Below, piece by piece: positions 1 to 7,742 of a stretch of 40,647 nt of DNA. The first letter of the stretch is position 1, and each line of letters begins with the position of its first letter. This DNA is from Alphaproteobacteria bacterium (GTDB lineage Bacteria; Pseudomonadota; Alphaproteobacteria; SHVZ01), in assembly GCA_016869375.1 (NCBI GenBank), contig VGEH01000025.1:1-40647 (forward strand), read 5' to 3'. The position numbers were made by a program, and so were the translations under genes. A model generated the notes under the pieces. That model was given only the letters and a program-made list of their open reading frames with translations. It searched no databases and was not told where the DNA came from.

Positions 1-104
1 GTGGTCAGCCAGGTGCTACATGAACATGCGGCCACTCTATCAGCCGCAGGTCCCACAATCCGGAGCCGCCGCCTGATCAAATGTGCGAAAGATTCTGGAC
101 AGGA
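1..104. mobile_element. Possible insertion-sequence end interrupting fliG
   Basis: FliG similarity falls off just after base 105. Read leftward, the sequence there begins TGTCCAGAATCTTTCGCAC, which has the look of a terminal inverted repeat of an IS256-type element. On the plus strand a short open frame ends at TGA 74-76 (last residues VPQSGAAA) before this putative end, as a transposase C-terminus would. No second repeat or target duplication is visible, because the window stops. The alternative is simply a divergent fliG continuation, since the frame has no stop. This is a tentative call from the position of the break. Confidence 0.3.
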
Positions 105-557
105 CCTGAGGACCTTGCCGGCATGGTCCGGCTTGATCTTCGAGAGCACGACGGCGACGGTCTGCGGGTATTCGTTCTTCAGATAGGCGGCGAGGACCTG
201 CTCGTTGACGTTGCCGAGCTTGTCCCACATCGTGCGGCCGGCCGGGCCGCGGATCTCCTCCATGATGTTGCCGGCGCGGTCGGCATCCATCACCTTCATC
301 AGTAGCCGCTCGGTCGATCCGAGCGAGCCGACGACTGTACCGGTGGAGGAGAGCTGCTCGGCGAACTCGACGAACAGGCGCTCGACCACATTGGCCGAGA
401 CGCTGCCGAGATTCGCCATGATCTGCGAGATCTCCTTGATCTCGTCGTCGCTCATCAGAGCGAACATCTTCGAGGCGTGCTCGTCGCCGAGCGACATCAG
501 GAGGATCGCTGCCTTATCGGGACCGCTGAGCGCCCGATAGTCCTCGCGCACCCGCAT
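1..557 (-). CDS. fliG: Flagellar motor switch protein FliG, 3'-truncated at the window edge
   Basis: FliG sits in the flagellar C-ring, couples the stator to rotor torque and takes part in direction switching. The frame opens at ATG 557-555 (MRVREDY) and stays open to base 1. Residues 1-151 read as the N-terminal and middle domains, with [14 protein letters not shown] near residues 11-24 and the middle-domain EYPQT motif at 129-133 (EHPQT in many FliG proteins). Clear similarity to FliG ends at about KVLR (bases 105-116). The following 35 residues only loosely resemble the family, and the torque-generating C-terminal domain is absent. Bases 1-104 may belong to an insertion sequence rather than fliG. 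FliG is usually about 330 residues, so less than half is present. The next gene to the right, 98 bases upstream of the start, is unrelated. Confidence is high for identity and low for the last 35 codons. Confidence 0.88.
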   Translation of the reverse strand, partial: MRVREDYRALSGPDKAAILLMSLGDEHASKMFALMSDDEIKEISQIMANLGSVSANVVERLFVEFAEQLSSTGTVVGSLGSTERLLMKVMDADRAGNIMEEIRGPAGRTMWDKLGNVNEQVLAAYLKNEYPQTVAVVLSKIKPDHAGKVLRSCPESFAHLIRRRLRIVGPAADRVAACSCSTWLT

Positions 558-654
558 GCCGGGAGCCCTTCTGCCCTTCGCCGCCCGTGCCTCAAGGCGG
601 CTTCTGTGTATAACTCAATTAAGCCATAGATACAGTTCGTTTTTCCGAATCGCG

Positions 655-2202
655 TCACATCCGCCTGAAGTCGATTCTCCGGGCCAACCAGCAACCGACC
701 TGCACGCCCGTGATTCGGCCACTTTCGCGCTTGAAGGCGAGCGTCCAGTCGCCGGGCGGGGAGAAGTCGAGGGCGCGCGGGCAGGGCAGGCGCCAGACAT
801 CGGGTCCGGACGGGATCAGCGGCTGCATCAGGCCAGGGCCGAGGAAGCCCGAGAAGGCGCCAGAAAGCTGGCCGCCGCGATCCACAATGGTCAGCGTCGC
901 ATCGTACTCGGCGCTGTGGAAGCTGCCGCCGATGTCGGTCTTGGCCTCGCCCTCGTTCGGCACCAGCTTGACGGAAAAGTTCTCGTCCGGCCGGTCCATC
1001 CAGAGCCCGTCGGCGGCGCGGCGCAGGCGCACGCTGGGATTGCCGGCCTCGGCCTCGCCCTTCGGATCGAGGGTCTCGGTCGCGCGCCCGACATAGTGGA
1101 GCTGGACCTTGTGGTCGGGCGTCGTCTCGATTCGTGTCGACAGCCCGGTCTCGGGCTCGAAATAGGTGCCGGTCCAGCCTTTGGCCGGCTCGGGCGCCGG
1201 GCCCTTCGCAGGGACGCCGAGCACGGCCGCGAACAGCTCCTGCGCCGCCGGACGCGGGTCGCCCATATGGTTGAGCAGCACGACGACCGAGACGCGCTCT
1301 TCCGGCGCGTAGAAGCGCATGCTGCGCCAGCCGCGAAGCCCGCCGCCATGGCTGGTGATGCGCTTTTCCAGCATCTTGCCGTGGCTGATGCCGAAGCCGT
1401 ACTTGGCCAGTGCGCCGTCGCGGAAGCTCTGCGGCGTCGAGATGCGGCGATAGAGGCCGTTCGCATCGTCGCGCGTCAAATCGATGAACTTCTCCCAGGC
1501 GATCATGTCGTCGAGCGAGGCGGCGATGCCGGCATCGCCGGTCCACAGGATGCGGTTGATCGCCGGGCGGAAACCCTCCTCGAGCGAACCCTCGTAGCCT
1601 ACGGTGCCGTCCGGCAGCGCGCTGGTCTCGGCGCCGAGGATCGCGCGCTCCATGCCGGCGCGATCGAAGATCTTCCGCAGCAGGTCGGAGAGCGGCCGGT
1701 CGGCGCGATCGGCCAGGATGTCGCCGATGAGGCGGAAGTTCTGATTGCAGTAGGAATAGCGCGTGCCCGGCTGGAAATGCAGGCTGCGCGTGAGCGCGAT
1801 CAGGCGGCGCGCCTCGGCCTCGCCGAAGGGTGCTTCGACCGGCGAGCCGCAGAGCATCGCGGTCGCCCAATAGTCGCGAAGCCCCGACTGGTTGTTGGCA
1901 AGGTCGGCCGTGCGCGGCGCCGTCTCGGCAAGCAACGGCAACCTGGCCTTCACATCGCCATCGAGCGCGGAGGGATCGGGGAAACGGTCGATCAGCGTGG
2001 CGCAGGTGAACTGCTTGGAGATCGAGCAGATTCGGAACAGCGTCGCCGGCGTGAAGGGATAGCGGCGGTCCTGGTCCGCCCAGCCCCAGCTGTGGCGAAG
2101 CAGAACCTCGCCGTTCTTCACCACCGCGGCAGCCCCGCCGATGCCGCCATGCTGGCGGACGACCGTCGCGATGGCGCGGTCGAGGGTCTGGACGGTGCTC
2201 AT
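655..2202 (-). CDS. dap: D-aminopeptidase (serine peptidase family S12, Ochrobactrum Dap type)
   Basis: The 515-residue product resembles the Ochrobactrum D-aminopeptidase (about 520 residues), which removes N-terminal D-amino acids from peptides, amides and esters. The penicillin-binding-protein fold motifs are complete: SISK at 60-63 (nucleophile Ser60, Lys63), YCN at 151-153 and HGG at 285-287, at almost the same positions as in the known enzyme. NNQSGLRDYW (103-112) and the closing VGCWLARR also match. Two C-terminal beta-barrel domains follow the catalytic domain, as in the family. ATG 2202 overlaps the stop of the upstream phosphotriesterase-like gene by four bases (ATGA), which fixes the start. 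No signal peptide is visible, so it is probably cytoplasmic. It is the last gene of the gentisate run, where it may free an aromatic acid from an amide conjugate; that role is inference. Confidence 0.85.
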   Translation of the reverse strand: MSTVQTLDRAIATVVRQHGGIGGAAAVVKNGEVLLRHSWGWADQDRRYPFTPATLFRICSISKQFTCATLIDRFPDPSALDGDVKARLPLLAETAPRTADLANNQSGLRDYWATAMLCGSPVEAPFGEAEARRLIALTRSLHFQPGTRYSYCNQNFRLIGDILADRADRPLSDLLRKIFDRAGMERAILGAETSALPDGTVGYEGSLEEGFRPAINRILWTGDAGIAASLDDMIAWEKFIDLTRDDANGLYRRISTPQSFRDGALAKYGFGISHGKMLEKRITSHGGGLRGWRSMRFYAPEERVSVVVLLNHMGDPRPAAQELFAAVLGVPAKGPAPEPAKGWTGTYFEPETGLSTRIETTPDHKVQLHYVGRATETLDPKGEAEAGNPSVRLRRAADGLWMDRPDENFSVKLVPNEGEAKTDIGGSFHSAEYDATLTIVDRGGQLSGAFSGFLGPGLMQPLIPSGPDVWRLPCPRALDFSPPGDWTLAFKRESGRITGVQVGCWLARRIDFRRM

Positions 2203-3248
2203 GCGAAGGTGAGGAGGCGGCGGGGGTTGTCGACGAGTATCGCCTGGATCTCCTTCTCGCTGAAGCCGCGCCGGCGCATCAGCGGCACCACGCGCGTGAA
2301 GATGTGGCCGTAGCCATGGCCGCCAAATGTCCTGAGCCGGATCTGCTGGCAGATGTCGTGGCTGATGACGACGCGGTCGAGATGGCCGTTGTCGATCAGC
2401 ATGCGGATGTGCTGCACGCGCATCGCGTCGTTCGGCATGTCGATGTCGGAGGCGGTGTAGAGCGAGGTCTCGCGGCCGAACAGGTCGAATTCCAGCGTGC
2501 AGCCGGTATCGGCAAGCTTCAGCATGCGGCCGGAATCGAAGATCGTGCGATCGATATGGCTGTAGACGACGCGCTCGATCTCGGCGCCGTGCGCAACCAG
2601 GAAGTCCGCGCCTTCCTGCGGCTGATCGGGATCGCGGCCTGGATGAACGTTGATCGCCGCGCCGGTTTCCTTCTGCGCCACGATGGCGCCTTCCATCACC
2701 TTGCGCTCGAGCGCTGTCCACGGCGTCTGGCAGCCGATCTCGCCGATCATGCCGGAACGGATATCGGTGCCCCAGGCCCCTTCCAGCACCTGGTCGATCA
2801 TCTCCTTGGCGAAGCTGTCGACCGAGCGCTCATGGTTCTTCGGGTCCTGGTATTCCTCGACGTAGTAGCCGCAGCCCATGACGATGTGGACGCCGGTACC
2901 GAGCGAGACGTCGGCGAGCCCCTTCGGATCGGGACGGAGCCCGCCGCAGGTGAGCTCGACCAGCGTCGAGCCGCCGGCCTCCTTCATCAGCGCGACCTCC
3001 TCGATCGCGATCGCGACATCGTCGAGCTGCGCGTTCCGCGGTGAGTACTGGGTGCCGTACCATATGTCGTAGTGGTTCTTCAGTGTGATCTCCGGCCCGA
3101 GATCGTTCTTCAGACGCGTCTCGCCCTTGCGCAGATCCCAGAGCACATGCTCATGCATGAGGGTCGATCCGAGCTTGGCCGGATCGATCGTGCCCAGCAC
3201 GGTCTGTGCCTTGCCCTTGAGTTCCGCGCGCGTCGTCCGCTTTGCCAT
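2199..3248 (-). CDS. Phosphotriesterase-family metal-dependent hydrolase
   Basis: This 349-residue amidohydrolase-superfamily protein carries the full binuclear metal site expected of phosphotriesterase-related proteins: H32-E-H34 in LMHEH, a bridging acidic residue E170 in IGEIG, H202 in NVHPG, H231 in YSHID and D298 in SHD. A Glu at the bridging position, rather than a carbamylated Lys, is also seen in E. coli Php. Members include lactonases and esterases with unrelated natural substrates, so the reaction cannot be named. The ATG at 3248 shares one base with the upstream stop (TGATG); an in-frame GTG one codon earlier is the alternative. Its place between the CoA-ligase-like gene and dap suggests opening of a lactone or ester on the way to gentisate. 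Enzyme class is secure and substrate is unknown. Confidence 0.82.
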   Translation of the reverse strand: MAKRTTRAELKGKAQTVLGTIDPAKLGSTLMHEHVLWDLRKGETRLKNDLGPEITLKNHYDIWYGTQYSPRNAQLDDVAIAIEEVALMKEAGGSTLVELTCGGLRPDPKGLADVSLGTGVHIVMGCGYYVEEYQDPKNHERSVDSFAKEMIDQVLEGAWGTDIRSGMIGEIGCQTPWTALERKVMEGAIVAQKETGAAINVHPGRDPDQPQEGADFLVAHGAEIERVVYSHIDRTIFDSGRMLKLADTGCTLEFDLFGRETSLYTASDIDMPNDAMRVQHIRMLIDNGHLDRVVISHDICQQIRLRTFGGHGYGHIFTRVVPLMRRRGFSEKEIQAILVDNPRRLLTFA

Positions 3249-4657
3249 CACCCTCTCCCCTTGAGCGCCGGCGGGCCATCGCCGCCCGACGTCGCGCGGC
3301 GGCGCGCCGCTTCATAGCGCGCAAGCAGCCCGGCGCATTCCGCCATCGCCTCGGCGTCCTCGAACATCGGGACGCCCGCCTCTTCCATAGTCCGGAACCA
3401 GTCGGCGCGCTGCTCCAGCGTGCCCATCATGGAATGCATGATCGGCAGCCGGGCATTGCGGCACATCGGCGCCATGGCGCGGATCACCGGGCCGGCATCG
3501 ACCATGAACGGTACGACATGGATCATCAGGATCGCATCGAAGGCATCCGCATCGACCAGGGCCGAGGCGAGCGTATCGGCAAAGCGCTCCTCGCGCGCAT
3601 CGGCGAGCAGGTCGAGCGGGTTGGCGATTGAGGCCTCGGGCGGCAGGCGCTGGCGCAGCACGCTTTTCATCCGCTCCGGCAGCTCGACAAGCTCCAGCCC
3701 CTCCACCGAGGCGCGATCGGTGGCGAGCACGCCGGGCCCGCCTGAGTTGGAGAGCAGGAGAACGCGCTTCCCAAAACCCTGCGGGAAGCGGCCGAAGCCC
3801 TTCGCCGCGAGCATCAGGCGCCGCATGGAGTCGACGCGAATGATGCCGCACTCCTCGGCGAAGGCGGCGATGTCTGCGTCGCTGTTGGCGGCGGCGCCGG
3901 TATGCGCCGAGGCGGCGCGGCCGCCTTCGAGTGTGCGGCCGCCGAAGAGCCCGATCACCGGCTTCTTCGCCGCCACCTTGCGGGCGATCTCGCGGAAGCG
4001 ACGCGGGTCGTCGATGCTCTCGACATAGAGCAGGACCGAATTCACCGCCGGATCCTCGCCGCAATAGGCGAGATAGTCGGCGACGCCCAGCTGCATCGCA
4101 TTGCCGACCGAGACGACTGTGCCGATCGGGATGTGGCGGAGATGCGAGGCGCAGATCGCCTCCTCGGACAGCGCTCCCGACTGGCTGATCAGCGCCGCAC
4201 CACCGCCCTTCGGCAGGTCGCGCAGGAAGGTGGCGGCGAAGCTCGGGCCGATGATGCCGGCGCAGTTGGGGCCGGCGATGGTGAGGTCGTTGGCCTCGGC
4301 GATGCCGCGCACCTCGGCATCGCGGCGCCGGCCTTCCTCGCCTGCCTCGGCGAAGCCGCCGGGAAGGATGAGCAGGCTCTTGTGCCCGCTCGCCGCGGCG
4401 TCGCGCACGACCTCGGGGATCGCCGGCGGCGGTACGACGATGACGGCAAGATCGGCGGGATCGGCGATCTCGCGCAGCGAGGTCTTCGCCTCGTTGCCCT
4501 GGATGACGCCGCCCTTGGGATTCACCGGGACGATGCGCCCGGTGAACCTGCTCGCCGCGAGATTCTTCAGGACGGCACCGCCCGAGGAGGTCGGACGCTC
4601 GCCGGCACCGACGACGGCGACGGACTTGGGTGCGAAGAACGGGCGGAGGTCTCTCAC
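3248..4657 (-). CDS. Acyl-CoA synthetase (NDP-forming) alpha-type protein, CoA-binding
   Basis: The 469-residue protein has a CoA-binding Rossmann domain (about 5-125, opening PKSVAVVGAG), a succinyl-CoA-ligase-like domain with ISQSGAL (157-163), and SAHTGA at 250-255, where His252 is the likely phosphorylated histidine of ADP-forming acyl-CoA synthetases. The ATP-grasp (beta) domain of the full enzymes, which run to about 700 residues, is absent, and no beta subunit is encoded nearby. GTG 4657 overlaps the exonuclease III stop by four bases (GTGA) and begins directly at the domain start. In this operon it could make or use a CoA thioester of the aromatic substrate, but it would need an ATP-grasp partner encoded elsewhere. 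Family is confident; function is inferred. Confidence 0.78.
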   Translation of the reverse strand: MRDLRPFFAPKSVAVVGAGERPTSSGGAVLKNLAASRFTGRIVPVNPKGGVIQGNEAKTSLREIADPADLAVIVVPPPAIPEVVRDAAASGHKSLLILPGGFAEAGEEGRRRDAEVRGIAEANDLTIAGPNCAGIIGPSFAATFLRDLPKGGGAALISQSGALSEEAICASHLRHIPIGTVVSVGNAMQLGVADYLAYCGEDPAVNSVLLYVESIDDPRRFREIARKVAAKKPVIGLFGGRTLEGGRAASAHTGAAANSDADIAAFAEECGIIRVDSMRRLMLAAKGFGRFPQGFGKRVLLLSNSGGPGVLATDRASVEGLELVELPERMKSVLRQRLPPEASIANPLDLLADAREERFADTLASALVDADAFDAILMIHVVPFMVDAGPVIRAMAPMCRNARLPIMHSMMGTLEQRADWFRTMEEAGVPMFEDAEAMAECAGLLARYEAARRRATSGGDGPPALKGRG

Positions 4658-5448
4658 AGCGCCAGGTCGACGGTCACCGGGACGTGGTCGGAGCTGCGTT
4701 CCCAGCCGCGCGCGTCCTTGAGGACCGAATAGCCCTTGAGGCTCCTCTTCAAGGGCGTGGTGACCCAGATATGATCGAGGCGGCGGCCGCGATCGGAGAG
4801 CAGCCAGTCGCGGGCGCGGTAGCTCCACCAGCTATAGAGCTTCTGGTCCTCGGGCACGAAGTGGCGGACGGCGTCCACCCATTCGCTCGATTTCTGCACG
4901 TACCCCAGCTTCTCGACCTCGATCGGCGTGTGGCTGACCACGTCGAGCAGCTGCTTGTGCGACCACACATCATGCTCTAGGGGTGCGATGTTGAGGTCGC
5001 CGAGCAGGATCATCGGATCCTTCGGCTTCCGGTTCGATTTGAACCACGCCGCCATCTCGTCGACGAAGGCGAGCTTGTGCGCGAATTTCGGGTTCTGCTT
5101 CGGATCCGGGATGTCGCCGCCGGCCGGCACATAGAAATTGTGCAGCTCGACGCCGCCGATGCGGACCGTGAGGTGACGCGAGTCGCCCTTCTTGCACCAG
5201 TCCGGCCCGTCGACGCGCTCGATCGGCTTCTTCGAGAGGATGGCGACGCCGTTGTAGCCCTTCATGCCGAGCACGGCGCGGTGCTTGTATCCGGCCTGCT
5301 CGAAGGGGTCATGCGGGAACAGGTCCGTCATGACCTTGATTTCCTGGAGGCTCAGCACGTCCGGCTTGGTGTCCGCCAGGAGCTTGAGGACAAGCTCCTG
5401 GCGCAGCCGGACTGAGTTGATGTTCCAGGTGGTGACGCGAAGGCGCAT
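4654..5448 (-). CDS. xthA: Exodeoxyribonuclease III (AP endonuclease)
   Basis: This 264-residue member of the endonuclease/exonuclease/phosphatase fold cuts DNA at abasic sites and degrades 3' ends in base-excision repair. It shows RVTTWNINS (4-12), LQEIK with metal-binding Glu36, YVPAGGD, LGDLNIAP and the closing SSDHVPV with Asp254-His255. Length and motifs are those of an intact XthA. ATG 5448 shares one base with the upstream FAH-family stop (TGATG), and its own stop overlaps the downstream GTG, so it is wedged into the catabolic run by overlaps on both sides. That places a DNA-repair enzyme under apparent catabolic-operon transcription, unless an internal promoter exists; none was seen. 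Confidence 0.9.
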   Translation of the reverse strand: MRLRVTTWNINSVRLRQELVLKLLADTKPDVLSLQEIKVMTDLFPHDPFEQAGYKHRAVLGMKGYNGVAILSKKPIERVDGPDWCKKGDSRHLTVRIGGVELHNFYVPAGGDIPDPKQNPKFAHKLAFVDEMAAWFKSNRKPKDPMILLGDLNIAPLEHDVWSHKQLLDVVSHTPIEVEKLGYVQKSSEWVDAVRHFVPEDQKLYSWWSYRARDWLLSDRGRRLDHIWVTTPLKRSLKGYSVLKDARGWERSSDHVPVTVDLAL

Positions 5449-6137
5449 CAGGCCTTCGCGTAGGTGATGACGAGATCGCCGACGCCGTCGACATGGCCGT
5501 CCATGCGGTCGCCCGCGACCACCGGGCCGACGCCTTCGGGCGTGCCGGTGTAGATCAGGTCGCCCGCCGCCAGCTCCACCAGGCCCGACAGATAGGCGAT
5601 GGTGTCCGGCACGTTCCAGATCATGTCGGCGAGATCGCCTTCCTGCTTGGTCGTGCCGTTGACCTTGACCCAGATCTTGCCCTTGGCCGGATGGCCGATC
5701 TTGGAGACCGGCTGGATCGGCGTGATCGGCGCAGACTGGTCGAAGCCCTTGCCCATGTCCCAGGGACGGCCGGCCTTCTTCGCCGCGTCCTGCAGGTCGC
5801 GGCGGGTCATGTCGAGGCCGACGGCATAGCCGTAGATGTGGTCGAGCGCCTTCGTCGACGGGATGTTGCGGCCACCCGACTTGAGCGCGACCACGAGCTC
5901 GATCTCGTGATGCAGGTTCTTGGTCGAGGACGGGTAGGGAATGATCGCGCCCGAGGGCACGATCGCATCCGCCGGCTTCATGAAGAAGAACGGATCCTCC
6001 TTGCCCGAATGGCCCATCTCGCGTGCATGGGCGGCGTAGTTGCGCCCGACGCAGTAGATACGGCGCACCGGATAGGTGCCGGTCTCGCCGATGACGGCGA
6101 CCGAGGGGATCGACCAGGCGGAAATCACATGGGACAT
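5448..6137 (-). CDS. Fumarylacetoacetate-hydrolase-family enzyme, probable fumarylpyruvate/maleylpyruvate hydrolase
   Basis: The 229-residue product is a short FAH-family hydrolase. The metal-binding acids are present: Glu78 and Glu80 in HHEIEL and Asp109 in VGLDMTRRD, with FFFMKPADAI at 50-59. Size and sequence fit the NagK-like group that splits fumarylpyruvate (or maleylpyruvate) into fumarate (or maleate) and pyruvate at the end of the gentisate pathway. It lies two genes downstream of gentisate 1,2-dioxygenase, which supports that role. No separate maleylpyruvate isomerase is recognisable here, so it might act directly on maleylpyruvate. The ATG at 6137 lies 27 bases after the preceding stop. 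Confidence 0.87.
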   Translation of the reverse strand: MSHVISAWSIPSVAVIGETGTYPVRRIYCVGRNYAAHAREMGHSGKEDPFFFMKPADAIVPSGAIIPYPSSTKNLHHEIELVVALKSGGRNIPSTKALDHIYGYAVGLDMTRRDLQDAAKKAGRPWDMGKGFDQSAPITPIQPVSKIGHPAKGKIWVKVNGTTKQEGDLADMIWNVPDTIAYLSGLVELAAGDLIYTGTPEGVGPVVAGDRMDGHVDGVGDLVITYAKA

Positions 6138-6164
6138 GGAAGGGCCTCTGAGCGGGAAAAACGA

Positions 6165-6689
6165 TCAGAACAGATACCATTGCTCGCCGATCCGGCCCAA
6201 TGGCCATCGTCCATCGGCGAACAGGCGGTGCTTGGCGAGGAAGCCATGATCCCGCTTCCCGGCGGCGAGCGCCAGGGCGGCCAGGTGACAGGCCTGGGCG
6301 GCCGCCCCGGCGGCGACGCGTGCCAGCGCCTCGTCGTCGGCTGCATCGGCCGCGGCGCGGGTCGGGTCGAGCGCGGCCTCGGCTACCCTGGTCAGCGCCT
6401 TCAGCGTGGTTTCGAGCCCGTGACGCTCCTCCGCCCAGGCCTGAAGGCGCTTCTGTTCGCGTGCCTCGGCCTGCCACCAGCTTCTGTCCCAGTCGGGATC
6501 GGCGGAGACGCGCGCGGCGTCGCGCCAGGTCGCGACGGAAGCAACGGCGCCGGCATCGAGTCCGAGCGACGTCACATAGCTGTCATGCGCGTCGCGGTCG
6601 GTCTCGCTCAACGCTTGGCCGACACGCGCGAACCACGGCGTTGCCGGGATCGAGGCGGCGAGCGCCTCGACGCGCGCCAGGTCCGTCAT
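6165..6689 (-). CDS. Unrecognised 174-residue protein between gentisate dioxygenase and the FAH-family hydrolase
   Basis: I do not recognise this protein. It is rich in Ala, Arg, Glu and Trp, appears largely helical, and has no signal peptide or membrane segment. It contains several tryptophans (TPWF near 17-20, SWWQAE around 90, and EQWYLF at the C-terminus) and one cysteine in AAAQACHLAAL. ATG 6689 overlaps the gentisate dioxygenase stop by four bases (ATGA), so the two are translationally coupled and the frame is very probably real. Its place in the pathway order is where a maleylpyruvate isomerase is often found, but it does not look like the glutathione-S-transferase-type or DinB-type isomerases. 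It could be a new isomerase, a dioxygenase partner, or something else. Confidence 0.7.
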   Translation of the reverse strand: MTDLARVEALAASIPATPWFARVGQALSETDRDAHDSYVTSLGLDAGAVASVATWRDAARVSADPDWDRSWWQAEAREQKRLQAWAEERHGLETTLKALTRVAEAALDPTRAAADAADDEALARVAAGAAAQACHLAALALAAGKRDHGFLAKHRLFADGRWPLGRIGEQWYLF

Positions 6690-7726
6690 GCAGAGCGGCG
6701 CTCGCGCCAGAGGCCGACGGCTTCCTGCACCGGGCGGTCGGAGAAGCTGAAGACGACCGCGTCCTCATCCGCGTGATGCGTGTGTTCGACCCAGCTCGGC
6801 ACGATGAAGATGTCGCGCGGCGCCCAGTCGAAACGCTGGCCGCCGATCGTCGTGTGGCCCTTGCCTTCGACCACGGAGAAGACGGTTCCGTCGGTCGAGC
6901 GATAAGGCGAACCCGAAAACCCCTTCGGCAGGAGCTGCATGCAGGTGGCCATGGTCGGGATCGCCCAGCCGCCGGTCGCCGGGTTCACATACTTCATCTT
7001 GAGCCCGTGATGCGGATCCCAGGGGCCGGCGCGGCGCATGGTCTCCAGCGCCTCGCGCGTGCGGGCATAGGGATAGTTGAAGATCGGCGAGGTCGGCGTC
7101 GTCGTGCGGTGGCCGACAGGGAGGAGGCCCTGGCCGTAGCGCGCGAGCGCATCGCCCTCGGGCTTGGAGACCTGCTGCGTGTCTTCCTTCGCATGCTCGG
7201 AAAAGCTCGCATCCAGGAACTGAACAAGCGGGATGTCGAGCCCGTCCATCCACACCATCGGCCGGTCGGAGTCGTTGCCGTGATCGTGCCAGGTCCATGA
7301 CGGTGTGATGACGAAGTCGCCGGGCCGCATGGTCGTGCGCTCGCCGTCGACGGCGGTGTAGGCGCCTTCGCCCTCGACGACGAAGCGGAGCGCGGTCTGG
7401 GTGTGGCGATGCGCCGGCGCCACCTCGCCTGGCAGGATAAGCTGCAGGCCCGCATAGAGCGTATGCGTGATCGAGGAGCGGCCCTTGAGCCCGGGATTCT
7501 CCAGGATCAGCACGCGGCGCTCGGCTTCCTTCGCCGTGATCAGCTCGCCAGCTTCGAGGATGTAGGGGCGCACCTCGTCATAGCGCCAGAGCGCGGGCAG
7601 GGCCGGCGAGCGCGGCTCCGGCGTGATCAGCCCCTTCAGCACCTCCCACAGCGGCGTCATCCCGTGCTCGCCGATACGGGCGTAGAAATCGGCGCGGGCG
7701 TTGGTGAGCTTGGGTGCTGCGGTCAT
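6686..7726 (-). CDS. gtdA: Gentisate 1,2-dioxygenase (bicupin)
   Basis: This 346-residue bicupin opens the ring of gentisate (2,5-dihydroxybenzoate) to maleylpyruvate using Fe(II) and O2. The N-terminal cupin carries the iron ligands as H106-R-H108 in APAHRHTQTALR and His147 in WTWHDHG, the spacing seen in characterised gentisate dioxygenases. A second cupin lies around residues 270-330 (VEGKGHTTIGG, PSWVEHTHH). Conserved family stretches such as ITHTLYAGLQ and PTMATCMQLLP are present. The ATG at 7726 is 16 bases after the preceding stop, preceded by a GGGAGAGG ribosome-binding stretch. It is the gene that defines this operon as a gentisate pathway. Confidence 0.93.
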   Translation of the reverse strand: MTAAPKLTNARADFYARIGEHGMTPLWEVLKGLITPEPRSPALPALWRYDEVRPYILEAGELITAKEAERRVLILENPGLKGRSSITHTLYAGLQLILPGEVAPAHRHTQTALRFVVEGEGAYTAVDGERTTMRPGDFVITPSWTWHDHGNDSDRPMVWMDGLDIPLVQFLDASFSEHAKEDTQQVSKPEGDALARYGQGLLPVGHRTTTPTSPIFNYPYARTREALETMRRAGPWDPHHGLKMKYVNPATGGWAIPTMATCMQLLPKGFSGSPYRSTDGTVFSVVEGKGHTTIGGQRFDWAPRDIFIVPSWVEHTHHADEDAVVFSFSDRPVQEAVGLWRERRSA

Positions 7727-7742
7727 CGCCCTCTCCCGTGCT

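Noticed and set aside
558-654. A CtrA-type box or sigma-70 promoter for fliG
   Set aside because: TTAA and TATACA occur there but no second TTAA at the right spacing nor a convincing -35 box was found.
556-2313. Long plus-strand open frame opposite the D-aminopeptidase gene
   Set aside because: It is a GC-rich antisense shadow with arginine/alanine-rich, low-motif protein; the minus strand carries a clear full-length family match.
655-2721. A fusion of the D-aminopeptidase with upstream sequence
   Set aside because: The extra N-terminal part is an out-of-frame reading of the phosphotriesterase-like gene; the ATGA overlap at 2202 gives the proper start.
4654-6477. A longer exonuclease III frame reaching through the FAH-family gene
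   Set aside because: The N-terminal part is arginine-rich shadow sequence; the enzyme begins at MRLRVTTWN with a TGATG junction.
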